Shown piece by piece: positions 33,662 to 44,684 of a stretch of 64,000 nucleotides of DNA. Every line of letters starts with the position of its first letter. Positions within the stretch are counted from its first letter, which is position 1. The notes under the pieces were generated by a model. That model saw only the letters and a list, made by a program, of their open reading frames with translations. It did not search any database and was not told where the DNA came from. The stretch is taken from positions 142,007,001 to 142,071,000 of the forward strand of contig CM060831.1 of NCBI GenBank assembly GCA_030762175.1. Direction: 5' to 3'. Made by a program: the position numbers and the translations under genes. This DNA is from Metallyticus violacea. Its lineage: Eukaryota > Arthropoda > Insecta > Mantodea > Metallyticidae.

Positions 33662-34879
33662 ATGTCAGTGAGCGTGCAACTCGGCCCCCCAAAGAATGAC
33701 ATCACGTCATCAACGTGGCCGAAAACGAAGCATGTCGATCCACATCCCAGCGAAATCGCTCGGATAATTAGACCGCAGACGGCTACTTTAGAGAGACCGA
33801 GAATATTAAACGTGGCCCTCTTGGGGAAGATAGATATGTCTCTGACGAGGAAGGGCCTTCTTTCAATTTCCAAGCTTTGTGTGACACCTCTTGATCACAT
33901 TCCAGCACCGAGGGACTCCTCCAAGAGGAACGCCGTCTCCAGCAAGGAAAGTCGTCACGGAGGCAAAACCAGGAAGTGGCACGCGGCAAGGAAGTCGACG
34001 GACGACAAAGACAGGCTGAAACAAATGAAAATTAGATGCCGTAAAGGAGATGCCAAGACGGATGACGAAGATATCAGCTCTTCGGACCAACTCGGGGAAC
34101 GGAAGCCTTCGAGAATACCTAACAGGACAACGCCGACAAATTTGGAAGTAACGCGAAGAGAAAAGCGCAGCTCTCCTCGACCAAACACCCTGATGCCCAC
34201 TAGCGACACCTCTACCACAGCTGGCTACAGCGACAACGAGAGCACTGCAGGGCGGAGGATGATGAAACGACCCCTGGTAGCTGTCAAGAAAAACAGGGGC
34301 TTGGCGGACGAGGTGTTCGCCGGCCCCAAGCCGCCCGACGAGGTTCCCGAGCCATGTCGGACATGTGGAAGGCCCGAACAGCCGGAGAGGTTCCACAGCC
34401 ACCCCGCACCGGCACCCCCCAGTCGTAACAAACATCACCATGGCAAACATGACAACAACAATAACGACGATGAGGCACCTCCGCCGTCAAGGTCGTCAGC
34501 GGTCAAGAGCTCCGTGCGCAAGCCCGTCCCGATAAAATACCGCAGTGGGAAGACCATAAGAAGGAAACCCGAGACAGCTTCCCCCGTTCCTGCCGACAAG
34601 GAGCAACAGAAGTCCGAATCTCCCAACAAGCCCCTCTCCACGCCGACCAGAAGCGGCATGATGAACAGGTCTCCGCCGCCCTCGACTCCGGTAAGGAAGT
34701 CTCCTGCAGGCACCAAGAGCAGCAATGCTGGCGTCTTCCTCATCCTGGATGAGAAGACATCCCCGACTGCTGACAGACCGGCAGTTCCAAGGTCGGGACC
34801 TCGCACTGTCCTCTGTTACCTGTGTGGGCGAGAGTTTGGTACCGCGTCCTACCCGCACCACGAGCCTCATTGCCTCCAG
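33662..34879 (+). CDS. C2HC zinc-finger protein (ZC2HC1/ZNF474-like), first coding exon
   Basis: A 406-codon exon beginning ATGTCAGTG and ending CTCCAG/GTGAGT, a strong donor in phase 0. Most of the protein is basic and rich in Ser, Pro, Thr and Lys, probably disordered. Residues 385-404 form a zf-C2HC finger ([21 protein letters not shown]385, C388, H400, C404), almost the family's CYICGREFG..HEPQC signature. An earlier [16 protein letters not shown] (232-247) is a second knuckle of the same spacing in which the final Cys position (251) is Ala. Relatives carry one or more C2HC fingers, and the function of most is unknown; some are sperm- or cilium-linked. The next exon, expected to start KW, was not found within the window. 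The exon is clearly more GC-rich than its surroundings and lacks stops, so it is a real gene. Confidence 0.88.
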
Positions 34880-35755
34880 GTGAGTTACTTTCCGTTTTCT
34901 TTATTGACAGTTTAGAAACGTTTTGATTCTATACAGAAATATGTGCAGTATCACAAGAAATAGATGAGTCGAAGTAGACGCTTATCTGTAAACACAAAAC
35001 ACTTTGTGTGTCACTGCATTAATACGCGTCCTTTTCCCCGTAGAGTTGTCAGAGTATGTTTGTATTGTATGATCCATGTCCATCAAACTACCGGGCCGTT
35101 AAAACTGTCATGGGAGAACACGGGGCAGAACGGGATACTTAACCTTTACTCAATTTAAGTGCATCAATTAATTTATAATTGTAAATGTTATGACATATTT
35201 AACAAAAAATTAGAAATATAGCGTGTTAAACGACGCATTAGACGGTGGCGTATTTACATTTTAATTACAGATATAATGTTTACATATTTAAATGAAAACA
35301 ACGTTAAACATAATTAGATGCTCAATAAGAAACAAATAGCAATTTTCACAAAAACTGCTGTATGCAACTAAATTAGTTAAATTGATTTTTATTGCAAAGG
35401 CATTTGCATTTATTGCAGAATCATTGTGAAAATTCACTAAAATACGTGAATGACAACAGAATATTAATCAATATTATAGAAATAACTTAAAACAAAAAAG
35501 AGATCAATAAATGTTTTAACTGCTTATGTTCCACCTCTTTAACAGTCGCAAACCACCAACTATTGTACTTATTAATTCTAATGAAGTGAGGGTCAGTCAT
35601 GGTGCTTGTGCAGTAAAGGCTCATAAATTATTTGACTTAGGGATTGTATATATATAAATCATTAGGCACTCAATTGTTGCAGAGCAACTAGTTTATAAAG
35701 AAAGTACGACAGCTGTTCAATAAAGACTGAGAATGATTTTATTAATTTTTTCCCC
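34880..35755. other. Start of the C2HC gene's intron
   Basis: Intronic sequence follows the donor at 34880. It is AT-rich, with no second exon or repeat recognised. The intron must be long or the remaining exons lie outside the window. Confidence 0.5.
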
Positions 35756-35879
35756 CTCATCACACAATGGAAATACTGTATGAAACAATTTTTCATGAGA
35801 AGGACAGACCCGTGGAAAAAAATTGGAAGTCCATACGGGCATGCGTATTAGCACAGGAGAACGCCAGCAAAGAGCGAGT

Positions 35880-36055
35880 GTTTGACAGTCGGGTGCGTAA
35901 AATGGAGTCGCATCATAACGAACAGTACGCTGCTCTGAAGTTTGCTTCCTTCTGCAGAAATGCGGTGTTGGATGTGTATGCGATGTTGCACCAAGCATAT
36001 AGCGATGATGTTCTGCCATAATCAACCACATTTGGTTCAAAGAGTTTAAGTAGGG
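35880..36055 (+). pseudogene. Mariner-like transposase N-terminus fragment
   Basis: Plus-strand translation gives NEQYAALKFASFCRNAVLDV then YAMLHQAYSDDVLP and, after a stop and frameshift, WFKEFK. These match the first HTH of mariner transposases (EQR.AIKF...L.K...E....L..AYG...L....F.WF..FK). Everything downstream of this HTH is missing. The 84 aa open frame starts at 35767, but only its second half is recognisable. Confidence 0.6.
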
Positions 36056-36059
36056 TCTC

Positions 36060-36530
36060 AAAATTAGAATTAAGTATTTTTATTCAGAAAGTGCTAGTAC
36101 ATTTATAGCATTTTAACATATATTTATAAAATATATAAAATCCTTCGAAGGAAAGTATCATATACTTGTTTATTATATCTATGTAATATAATAGTGCACA
36201 GTAATTGAACATACAAAAAGAATCATATATATGAAAACAATCATTCAGTTTCAGGCTATAAACAGATTCTAATGGGAATGGACTCTTCTTTTACTGTATG
36301 AGCAGGACACGTGTACATCTTGCATGAAGTGCAGGCCTTTATGTGCTTTCTCTTGGGCGTATATAGCAGTGACCTTTCTTTGGAATATTTTAACTCCATT
36401 ATGAGTTACTTTGCCTCGCGTCTCTGTGAGTACAGTTTACCTGCCCTTGATTGAATTATACGTTAATCATTTTTATATACTTTGGATGTAGACCAACCGC
36501 ATTTTTAGCACGTCTTTCTACATTTATGTT
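36060..36530. other. AT-rich sequence with no gene
   Basis: I see nothing supportable. Confidence 0.4.
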
Positions 36531-36536
36531 GCTAAG

Positions 36537-36750
36537 TTTTTAAGTGGTTAACGTCCGTTTTTATTCCTGAGGCATCACAAGCGGCGATGATTCAAATGAT
36601 GAATTGGGAAAGTATTTTTAAGGCAGGAAATGTTTCACGCCTTAGTTTAGGGTACCTTCCCAAAATTTTCCATCCTGGCGGGAATCGAACCCAAGACTTC
36701 CCGCTCACGAATCTGTGCCTTATCGATCTCGGCCACCTGTAGTAGTAAGG
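36537..36750 (-). repeat. SINE family A copy (tRNA-derived)
   Basis: On the minus strand the head reads GGTGGCCGAGATCGATAAGG, then GAGCGGGAAGTCTTGGGTTC. The body has GGTACCCTAAACTAAGGCG, and the tail GATGCCTCAGGAATAAAAAC. It is nearly the same as the copies at 44266 and 51157. Confidence 0.8.
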
Positions 36751-36754
36751 TGCA

Positions 36755-38250
36755 AAGTTCTCAAGCCAGACCTTCAAATAATCTTTCCTTCATGCATTCT
36801 TCTTTTGTGCTGTTTAGCCCATTAGCCATAGGTTTCACACAACATATTTATTTGCTGCAGCGTCAATGAGCCTGAATAGAACCGCCGCCATTGGCATTCT
36901 CCGACAAGAATATCCGCTCGAACTATAAAACAGGATTATATCTGACTTATCGTCACTCATCTTCCTGTCATAGCGTTTAATATTTACAATCAAATAATCA
37001 AATGCAGTATTCTGACTAATTATTACTGATTCGAATGTGTTAAACGTAGCAGCAAAATTTGCTTTACCTCAACTATTAATTGCCCCCGAAAGTTGATTTC
37101 TAGCTACAATCTAACAACAATAATGAGTCATAAAACGAAATTCCCCATCATAATAATATGAAATACTTTCTTTGGTGTCAATAGCAACGCAATATCAGCG
37201 AATACGCCAGGTTTTAGTGTTCTTTTGTTTGTTGCTAAGCGACTATTGAACAAAACAGCTGAAATTGTTTACATGCAGAAAACTGTGCCAGACATTTTAA
37301 AAGTTGCGTGCTATTTATTAAAAATGTTTTCATGTAGAGTATGAGAAGGGACAAGTGTTGCTTGTGGATCGAAGCTCTCAAGAAGTCGAAAAAGAGATGT
37401 GAAAGTGGGCGCAAAACTATTTATAGGATTGGTTCTGGGAATATGCTGAATTTTATGTTTTTAGTTGTTTATTGCTAAATTACCTTTTTTTAATCTCCGT
37501 TGTCAAAGCAACCAATCCTATTAAGGTAAAATCTGCTTATTTCCCTAAAAGTAACATCACATACCAAAATGAAAATAGTGTGAAATGAAACAATTAGTGC
37601 AAACATTAAAAGGCAAGCTATTAATATAAAATAAAATATGACAATGCCTAAAACGATGTTTGAGGATCTTCTTACTTTATAGTTCTGAAGCTGTATATTT
37701 GTTCTTATATGAAATATAAAGACTGATATCGATCTCTTAAATATGATAGTATAAAATTGGAAAGTTTGATATATCGGAACAAAATGTCAATTTATCAAAC
37801 AAAATATTATGGCGCATTCTATCAAGGGCCCTTGGAAAGATCAGAGAGAACATAATGCACATTAATTCAAGTCGTGTAAAGCCATTGTTAACCAATATTG
37901 TGGCATATAGTATTACATTTTTACCCATATTTCCCGTTCTTAGCTGAATTAGTAAAATTCTCTTTAGTAGTACGGAAATAATAGACGTTCTGTAGATCGC
38001 ATTTAATAAAAAGCATGGTCAATAGCGATGACACAGCTTATATTTAAATGTAAGGGAATCCATGGGAGCCATAAAGTATTTCATTATTATCTGTTCGGTA
38101 AAATGTACTGCAACATTCTGTATGATTGTTAGGGTGCTGGACCAGCAAATACAATAAAATATCTTGAATTAAATAGATTATTCAGTGTAGGTTTACCTAG
38201 GTGAATAATATATTCGTTTTAAAGACGCTAATAGATATAAACTTCAGAAG
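36755..38250. other. AT-rich sequence with no gene
   Basis: No domain, splice-supported exon or shared repeat recognised. Confidence 0.4.
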
Positions 38251-38254
38251 AAAA

Positions 38255-38534
38255 GGAGTAAATTATACAGCGTGTTTGTTGATTTTAAAATACCTTCGAC
38301 ATTGTTCGAAGAGATGCTCTGTGGGTAAAACTGTGTCAGAAAGATGTCTCCAATAAAATGATAAAAAGCCCTGATGCAGATGACGTGAAAAATTCCATGT
38401 TAAGATAGTTCAAAACACTATATCGGAATGTAAGCCAGCCAGTAGAGTGTTCGTCAGGGATGTATTCTATCTGCGTTATTATTTAATATATCTCGGATGC
38501 TCTCTTAGCGGAGGAAATAAATACTCCTGAAGTG

Positions 38535-38572
<38 letters not shown>

Positions 38573-38710
38573 TCCTGTACTATTGTTTGCTGACAATCTA
38601 ATTGTTTTTTCTCTGCGGAAAGGTATTCGCATTATGGAAGATAATTGCCTGAAATGGGGCATGGTGGTAAATGTTAGCAATACCTAAACTATGACGTTTA
38701 AAAATGGCTA
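38255..38710 (+). mobile_element. LINE reverse transcriptase fragment split by a TA microsatellite
   Basis: Frames on the plus strand give VFVDFK, REMLWVKLCQKDVSNKMIK, SVRQGCILSALLFNIS, then after the TA repeat PVLLFADNLIVFSLRKG and CLKWGMVVNVSNT. These are RT motifs 3 to 6 of a non-LTR retrotransposon. The active-site box is FADN instead of FADD. Stops and frameshifts occur throughout. Confidence 0.75.
38537..38570. repeat. (TA)n microsatellite
   Basis: About 17 uninterrupted TA units, inside the LINE RT fragment. Confidence 0.95.
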
Positions 38711-38857
38711 CGTGTATGACATGAAAAATTGTACTACAGTGACAAAAAGTACAACATGTTTAATAGACACCAGACAAAATATAATACCAACGTTTTTGGC
38801 TGCAGAGTTGGAAAGAGCAATTGATCTGGGCTCAATATGGCAATGATAATGTTGTTG

Positions 38858-39060
38858 ATTTGATTTATTTACGGACGCTCTTTAACATCTCAGGTCATCA
38901 GCGCCCTTTTCAATTCAGGACTGAAACGTTCGACAAATTTTGCACAGGGGTCTCTTGTTTCAGGCTTGAGGTTCTTTAACGTGTCGTAAATCTATAACAC
39001 AGGATCCACGGCTTTATTTCCCTTCCGAAAGAAGCCATACTACGATTAGAGAGTGTTCCA
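38858..39060 (-). repeat. SINE family B copy, head missing
   Basis: TTTATTTACGGACGCTCTTT then AACATCTCAGGTCATCAGCG, TTCAGGCTTGAGGTTCTTT and CCCTTCCGAAAGAAGCCATA match the body of family B. The tRNA-derived part is absent. Confidence 0.75.
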
Positions 39061-39064
39061 ACGC

Positions 39065-40070
39065 TGAAAGAATATCTATATACTCTCCGCGAAAGACTGA
39101 TTGCTGCTGAAACCACGTTTACACACACGCGTAAGAGAAGAGATTTGGGCATGTGGACGTGCGTCATCTTTGATCATAAGCACACCTCGCGACAGTTTTT
39201 GATGACCCTTTGTAGGTGCCGCAGTAACGTTGAGCGTTTAACGTGACACCCTTTGCACAGAAGTGTATCATATTCCGTTGTACTGGATTGCACGGATCCA
39301 TTCTATCGATGCTTCAACCGTCTCCTCTACTCAGCAGACACCGGTCTCAGAATGACCACATTCTGTGCTCTTACAACAGATACCAAGCCATACCATGCTG
39401 TACCTCTTGGCCTGCCCATCAACTATTTGTCTGTGTTTTTTTTTTTTTTGAACAACCCTTTTGTTAATACCCAAACCATCAAAGAACAAAATACATTATA
39501 ATAACGTGCATAAAGCAATTACATATATGAGAAATGCTGTTTTGTGTCTATCCAATGAAATTGCAGAAAAACCTGGCATGTTCATCTGGTTTTTATTACT
39601 TTTCACGCACTTTAACGATGTTAGCAAATGTGCAATAATTACCCAATTTGAATTAATGTTTATTTTTTTAATTTAAGACTAAGACTTGGAAACCAAAAGC
39701 TTAGCAATCGGTATTAGATCTTTCATTCCCCCCCCCTACTCTGATCATGATCAGAACCCAGCACAGAAACACTGAACAGTTGATTGCATATTCATTGTTT
39801 CGTGTGAGACGTAAATATGTGATGAGCAGAAACCCTACTGACTGCAAATTATTATTTTTAAGAAAGTATAGCATGCTAAATAATTACCTTTATTTTTTTT
39901 ATCATATGATTTATAGCAGTTATAAATAAAAATGAATAATAAAATAGAGAGATAATAAAATAATAAGAGATATAATGGAAATAATAAAATAATAATAAAG
40001 AGATAATAAAATAGAGAGATAGCATTTTATAACAAATTGTAAAAAGACATCAACTTGACCTGTGGATATA
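39065..40070. other. Unassigned sequence
   Basis: An 82 aa open frame (39253-39501, plus) has no recognisable domain and runs into a T-run. AT-rich, with simple repeats of GAGATAATAAAATA near 39945-40025. Confidence 0.4.
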
Positions 40071-40071
40071 A

Positions 40072-40320
40072 GGCAGCGCCATGGCTGAGTGGTTAGACAG
40101 CTCGCCTCTCGCGACTTGGTTTCGATCCCTGGGGCCGCAAATGGGATTTGCGGTGGCGCTTGTGCAGGTTTTCTCTGGATCCTTCAGTTTCCCCTGTCAT
40201 TGCTCCAGCGTCACCCTCATTCTCATCTTCACCTTCATCATCTAGCGTAATGTAGTCCACCGGTTCCCGGTGCGTGAAATTGTAAATGAAGGTGCTTCTG
40301 CTCTCTGCCATGCAAGTCTG
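40072..40320 (+). repeat. tRNA-derived SINE, family D
   Basis: GCGCCATGGCTGAGTGGTTAGACAGCTCGC (A box) and GGTTTCGATCCCTGGGG (B box) form a tRNA-like head, followed by a body with GGTGGCGCTTGTGCAGGTTT. A 72 aa open frame on the minus strand is only a shadow of it. The anticodon arm is not that of a working tRNA. Confidence 0.65.
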
Positions 40321-40859
40321 AACTCCAATAGCTAGTTACCAAGTGAGCTAGCATTAGCACTCTCACTTATTTCTGTGGAAATAAATTATATAAAATTGTA
40401 CTCAAGGAGCTCTGTAGCAATAGACAGACATTCTCACAACAAGGCCACGGACAAAGTCTTTCAAAAATCGGATAATGAGAGTAAGCAAAACACCAGAAAG
40501 AATTTCCTATAGTCATTTCACATAAAGGTACTGAGTGTTTACTATTTTACAATGTTTACCTATTTTCCACCTTGTACGTATGCTTAAACATCAAAGAAAG
40601 CGACAGTTTTAAGGAGGATCATTTGTTTCTTTTGTATAAAAGTAAATAAATAAAGCATTCCTTGGTTTAAGAATTAACTTACAGTACTGTTTCTTATGCT
40701 TCGCATGCATGCTTTTGTTCTATATCACTTGTTTGTCACAATACCCGAGTTTGCGTTAAAAGCCGAGTCAGTAACTCAATTGCAGTTGCCCGGTCTCTCA
40801 CGTAACTTCGTATGATATGCGTATTCTTTTATGCGACACTTACATTAAAACAAAGTCTT

Positions 40860-41260
40860 CTGGCTGAACAAAAAGAAAAAGTCGAATGTAGTAAATTCCA
40901 AAAGATTCGCAGAGATCCTGCATTACACGGGTTCTTTCCATAACAAAAAAGTAATACAAGGCGTTTTGTTCTCACAGAAGAAAAATTAAATGACTTAAGC
41001 GCGAGATTAGAACACGCTCAACCGACGTCTCTCAGGCGTTATCACAAGAGACAGAAATATTGAGAGCTCTGCAAGAACAGCTACAAAACTCCTTCGATTA
41101 GTTGATTACGCCAGCAACATTAAGTAATTTTGTATAATTTGATTTTCAATAGTGTTAGTAGCGAAGAAATTGAACTGTAATTATTTTTTTATATTCACCG
41201 ATGAATCAGTTTATATCCATATAGGGCAGTGACTTCTCAAAATAATGTCAGTTTTTATAT
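40860..41260 (+). pseudogene. Transposase remnant (Tc1/mariner-type HTH and first catalytic Asp)
   Basis: The plus strand encodes KFQKIRRDPALHGFFP, then FVLTEEKLNDLSARLEHAQP and TSLRRYHKRQKY, typical of the linker and second HTH of a transposase family common in arthropods. After further stops comes IFTDESVYIHIG, matching the TDEAWFHL-type region that holds the first catalytic Asp. Frameshifts separate the parts. Confidence 0.55.
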
Positions 41261-41978
41261 GGACATTTTGCCGGAAGACTACGCGCGTGCACTGGCCGGC
41301 GCTGTTGATACCTATCTCGTCCATACATGCGGCAAGAGGCCGCGGTAATTCTTGCGTGCAAAGCTCAAACTCCTCTCTTTATAAAATAGCTAATGATTGT
41401 TGCAGAGATCGATTTTAACATGTAATTATAAAACTGTTCAGAGTCTTTGAAAACATAAATGTATATACAAAAAAGTATTATATTTATTATATTATTACAG
41501 GCCGCCTCCGTGTCTAGTGTAAGCGTTTGCGACTACTAATCCCGGTTAGGTCAAACTGTAGGAGAAGTTTTTTTTTCGGGAGTCTTTTAAGGCTCCAAGA
41601 ATTGCTAGCTTATTTGCGCTATCATTATTTCATTCCATTTATCCCTACAGGCTGAATCATCTAAAACTTACACCGCAAATATTTCTGAAATGGGTGTTAT
41701 TGATATGCTGCTTTCACAGAAGTAAAATTTATACAACGGCTCAAAATTGCAGCCCATACTCAGATGTTAATAATTATTAGAATATATATTTATTGAAAAA
41801 GTTACATTTTTTTCTAAATGGAACAATGCCTATTGACATCAAGAAAATAAAACTAGAGGAAATCAGAATGTCAATAGTGATTTTTGCACGATTCTGGTGC
41901 AAGTATTTTACAAGCTATCGTATATGAAAAAAGTTTAAATACCTACAGTTGTCTGCTTCATGTTTGCTTTTCTTAGCG

Positions 41979-42000
41979 TTTTTTTTTTTTTTTTTTTTTC
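41979..42000. repeat. T-run of about 22 bases
   Basis: A homopolymer, possibly the A-tail of a minus-strand retroposon; no body recognised. Confidence 0.6.
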
Positions 42001-42059
42001 CTCCTGAATTTCCACACACATGTTACATTTAGTTCTTAGTGTTTTTACTATACAAGTGT

Positions 42060-42450
42060 AAGCACTCTCTTAAGAACTAGAAAAGTGAATAAATAAATTC
42101 TCTGAAGGAGAAAGAAAAACCTGGCCTTCACAGGTCTCGTGTTCAAAATGATGACACCAACTGCAATACAAGCTTCCAGTATGTAATGTAAATGTTGTAG
42201 CATTTCAGCAAAAGTTTCAAAACAGGCAGCTGTAATACGTCTGGTGTTGTCGGTATGTCCTTGAGACAAAGTCTGTTAGCTTTCCCCATAGGGGTAAAAT
42301 ATGGTGAACGGGCAGGCCAGCGTACAGATTCCCTTCCTACAATCCAACGATTTTGAAACGACGTCTATCGCGATATCTTTCAGCATACACGTTGAAAGAA
42401 AGAACAAAATTCTTCCTACATTCTTCATACAACATGAGCTTTAGTAAATA
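42060..42450 (-). pseudogene. Transposase remnant: N-terminus joined directly to C-terminus
   Basis: On the minus strand, LMLYEECRKNFVLSFNVYAE then RYRDRRRFK (about 42350-42440) is the N-terminal HTH of a mariner/Tc1-type transposase. It is followed after about 10 codons by RWPARSPYFTPM, then TAACFETFAEMLQHLHYILE and ACIAVGVI, the last catalytic region and C-terminus. The middle, which should carry the first two catalytic Asp residues, is missing. Confidence 0.6.
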
Positions 42451-42699
42451 CCATCTTGAAGCATGTCCTACTTCATAAAGTACTGGTAAGATAGTCCCAA
42501 TGCAATCAGCGTAAAGAAAACAACATGTAAATAAACGCACGAACATTGTAGCCTAGTAACTAAGCAGTTGGAGCAAACAACTATGTTTAAAAGATTCATA
42601 TACGATAGCTGGTAAACTACTTGCACTAGAACTGTGCAAAAACACCATTGATACTCTAATTTCTTCTTGTGCTTAAGATGCATAAGTCTCAGCTATCAC

Positions 42700-44260
42700 A
42701 GGCACTTCAAATTGGGCAATCTTCCCTCTCGGTATCAGACATCGTGAGTATGTTTTAATAGAAAATGTGGAAATGAAAATTAGAGTTGCTCCTTTATTAA
42801 TTTTTTTCCTTATCTTCGGTGCATGTACGACCACGTTTGAAGGCGATATCTAGGATTAAACAGTTCTGAACGCGAGTGCAAACGCTGAAGTTCATATAAT
42901 TTGCTTTTGATCAACGCGGCCATTCCTTCTTCAAATAAAAAGATTTCTCTACTACTAGGAACTTATTCTTCCCATTTTTTAAATTTATCTATTCGTTTAT
43001 TTTTGAGCAGATACGACTCAAGAGGTTGTAAACTCTTAATTATCTGGCTGAAACTTTGTAATAATTATAAGACAAGAATGATACTACATGATGAATGTTC
43101 GCACCATTTAAGTGAAATTTAACTAACTTTTCAAGCAATTACTGTAGTTAAAAGTTCATATCTCATAACAATTCTTGCAATATTTCAGAATTAGTTTTTA
43201 CTTTGATATTTGAAATTACTGCACGAATGCAGCCTATACGAAGATTTCTGATTTTTCCCGAACGGAAATCAAATCTGAACCCACTCACATTGTCTCTCAA
43301 AGCATTCATTGCAGAACTAACCAAGAAGTTAGAATTATCAGTTCACCTAAACTCTTGCGTACTATAGATTCACTTGGCTTAAATTTCAGTTCGTTTTTTT
43401 AAGGTATATTTTCTGATTAATTTATCTCAAAAGTTGCACTTCTTATAGACTTTTAAGAAACCTAAATCTATTTCTGTTAGAATACCCACATGCAACTGAT
43501 GGCATCTAGTGACTTTCAAAATTTAACATTACAGTTTTAATTTTTTTGGGGGGTGGGGGGTGGGGGTTATATCAGCGTCATTGTCAGGAACATTAACACT
43601 ATTTTCACCACAATTTCTTATGATAAATTATTTGGTTTTAAATTAGGGTTCATAAATAATGCATTAGGAATATTTTATAACGTTTTCAAAAGACTGTCGG
43701 ACAAAATATACATTCAAAAATAGAATGTCCTCATTTCTATAAAAGAAAATGCTACACTTGTACATATACGAATTGTGAAGTATGGATAGGAACTATACGA
43801 AGTGTCCTTTAGGGATCCTTGGCAAGATATATTCTGCAATTTTTCAAGCTTAAATGACGAGTCTGTTATACTTTTCAAAAGTTGTAGTCAACAAAACCAA
43901 AAAAGAGATACAGCTTGCCACTGGCACACTTGATAATAATCTTTGACATTTTGAAAGAGGACAAATGGTATCCTTTAAAGCGACGAAATATATGACTGTA
44001 AGTTTTTTTTTTTTTTTTTCTTTGACGCCTTTTCCAGTATTTGTAAATGGCGGTGTTTATCAAGGAAAATCGCGTGAGGGAGGTATAGTATCGACCAGTG
44101 TCACCTGGCACTGCCTACCACTGCCACCCCTTGCACTTTACGGATCGTTATAATACAGGGATGCATCGTTCCTGATAGACCATTTCAAAATCACTTCATT
44201 TTTCAATGATCTGATTGAGTTCAGCGCTGTTTCTATTTTATTTTTGTAATTTTAACTTTA
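42700..44260. other. AT-rich sequence with no gene
   Basis: Only short frames. A G-run (43547-43566) and a T-run (44004-44021) are the only marked features. Confidence 0.4.
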
Positions 44261-44265
44261 AAATG

Positions 44266-44543
44266 CTGCGGCGCGGTTGGCCGAGATCGTTAAGGCGCGG
44301 ACTCGTGAGCGGGAAATCTGGGGTTCGATTTCACCAGGACCGTCCTCCCTAACCAAGGTTTTTCTAACTTTTCCTCAATCCTCATAAATGGCAAATGCTG
44401 GGCAGTTACCCCAATCTTATGCCTGGAATGTTTCCTTCCTAAAATAAAAACCTTTCCCACTTTATAATTTCATCTCATGTATCATTAGTGTTCACCGCAG
44501 CCTCAGCAGTAAAAATGAGCGTTGAACACTATTTAAAAAAAAA
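44266..44543 (+). repeat. SINE family A, most complete copy
   Basis: A tRNA-derived head (GCGCGGTTGGCCGAGATCGT, then CTGGGGTTCGATTTCACC) resembles tRNA-Leu/Ser type sequences. The body has CCTCAATCCTCATAAATGGC, and the tail CCGCAGCCTCAGCAGTAAAA with a short A-run. Related copies are at 12735, 36537, 49003 and 51157 in minus orientation. Confidence 0.85.
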
Positions 44544-44684
44544 GTCATTGGAAAAGTGCTCGGAATGATCCACAGATTGCAGCAGCAACGCTCCATATTT
44601 CATAGAAACATTTGTGCAATAATACATGAATTAGTCAAGAATCCTAGTAGCTGTAGCGGTTGTTGAAGTGCAGATATACGAAAG

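Noticed and set aside
33863..34870. Several long minus-strand frames (up to 195 aa)
   Set aside because: They are shadows of the GC-rich C2HC exon on the plus strand.
40072..40145. tRNA gene candidate
   Set aside because: The boxes are tRNA-like but the anticodon arm does not fold properly and a SINE body follows.
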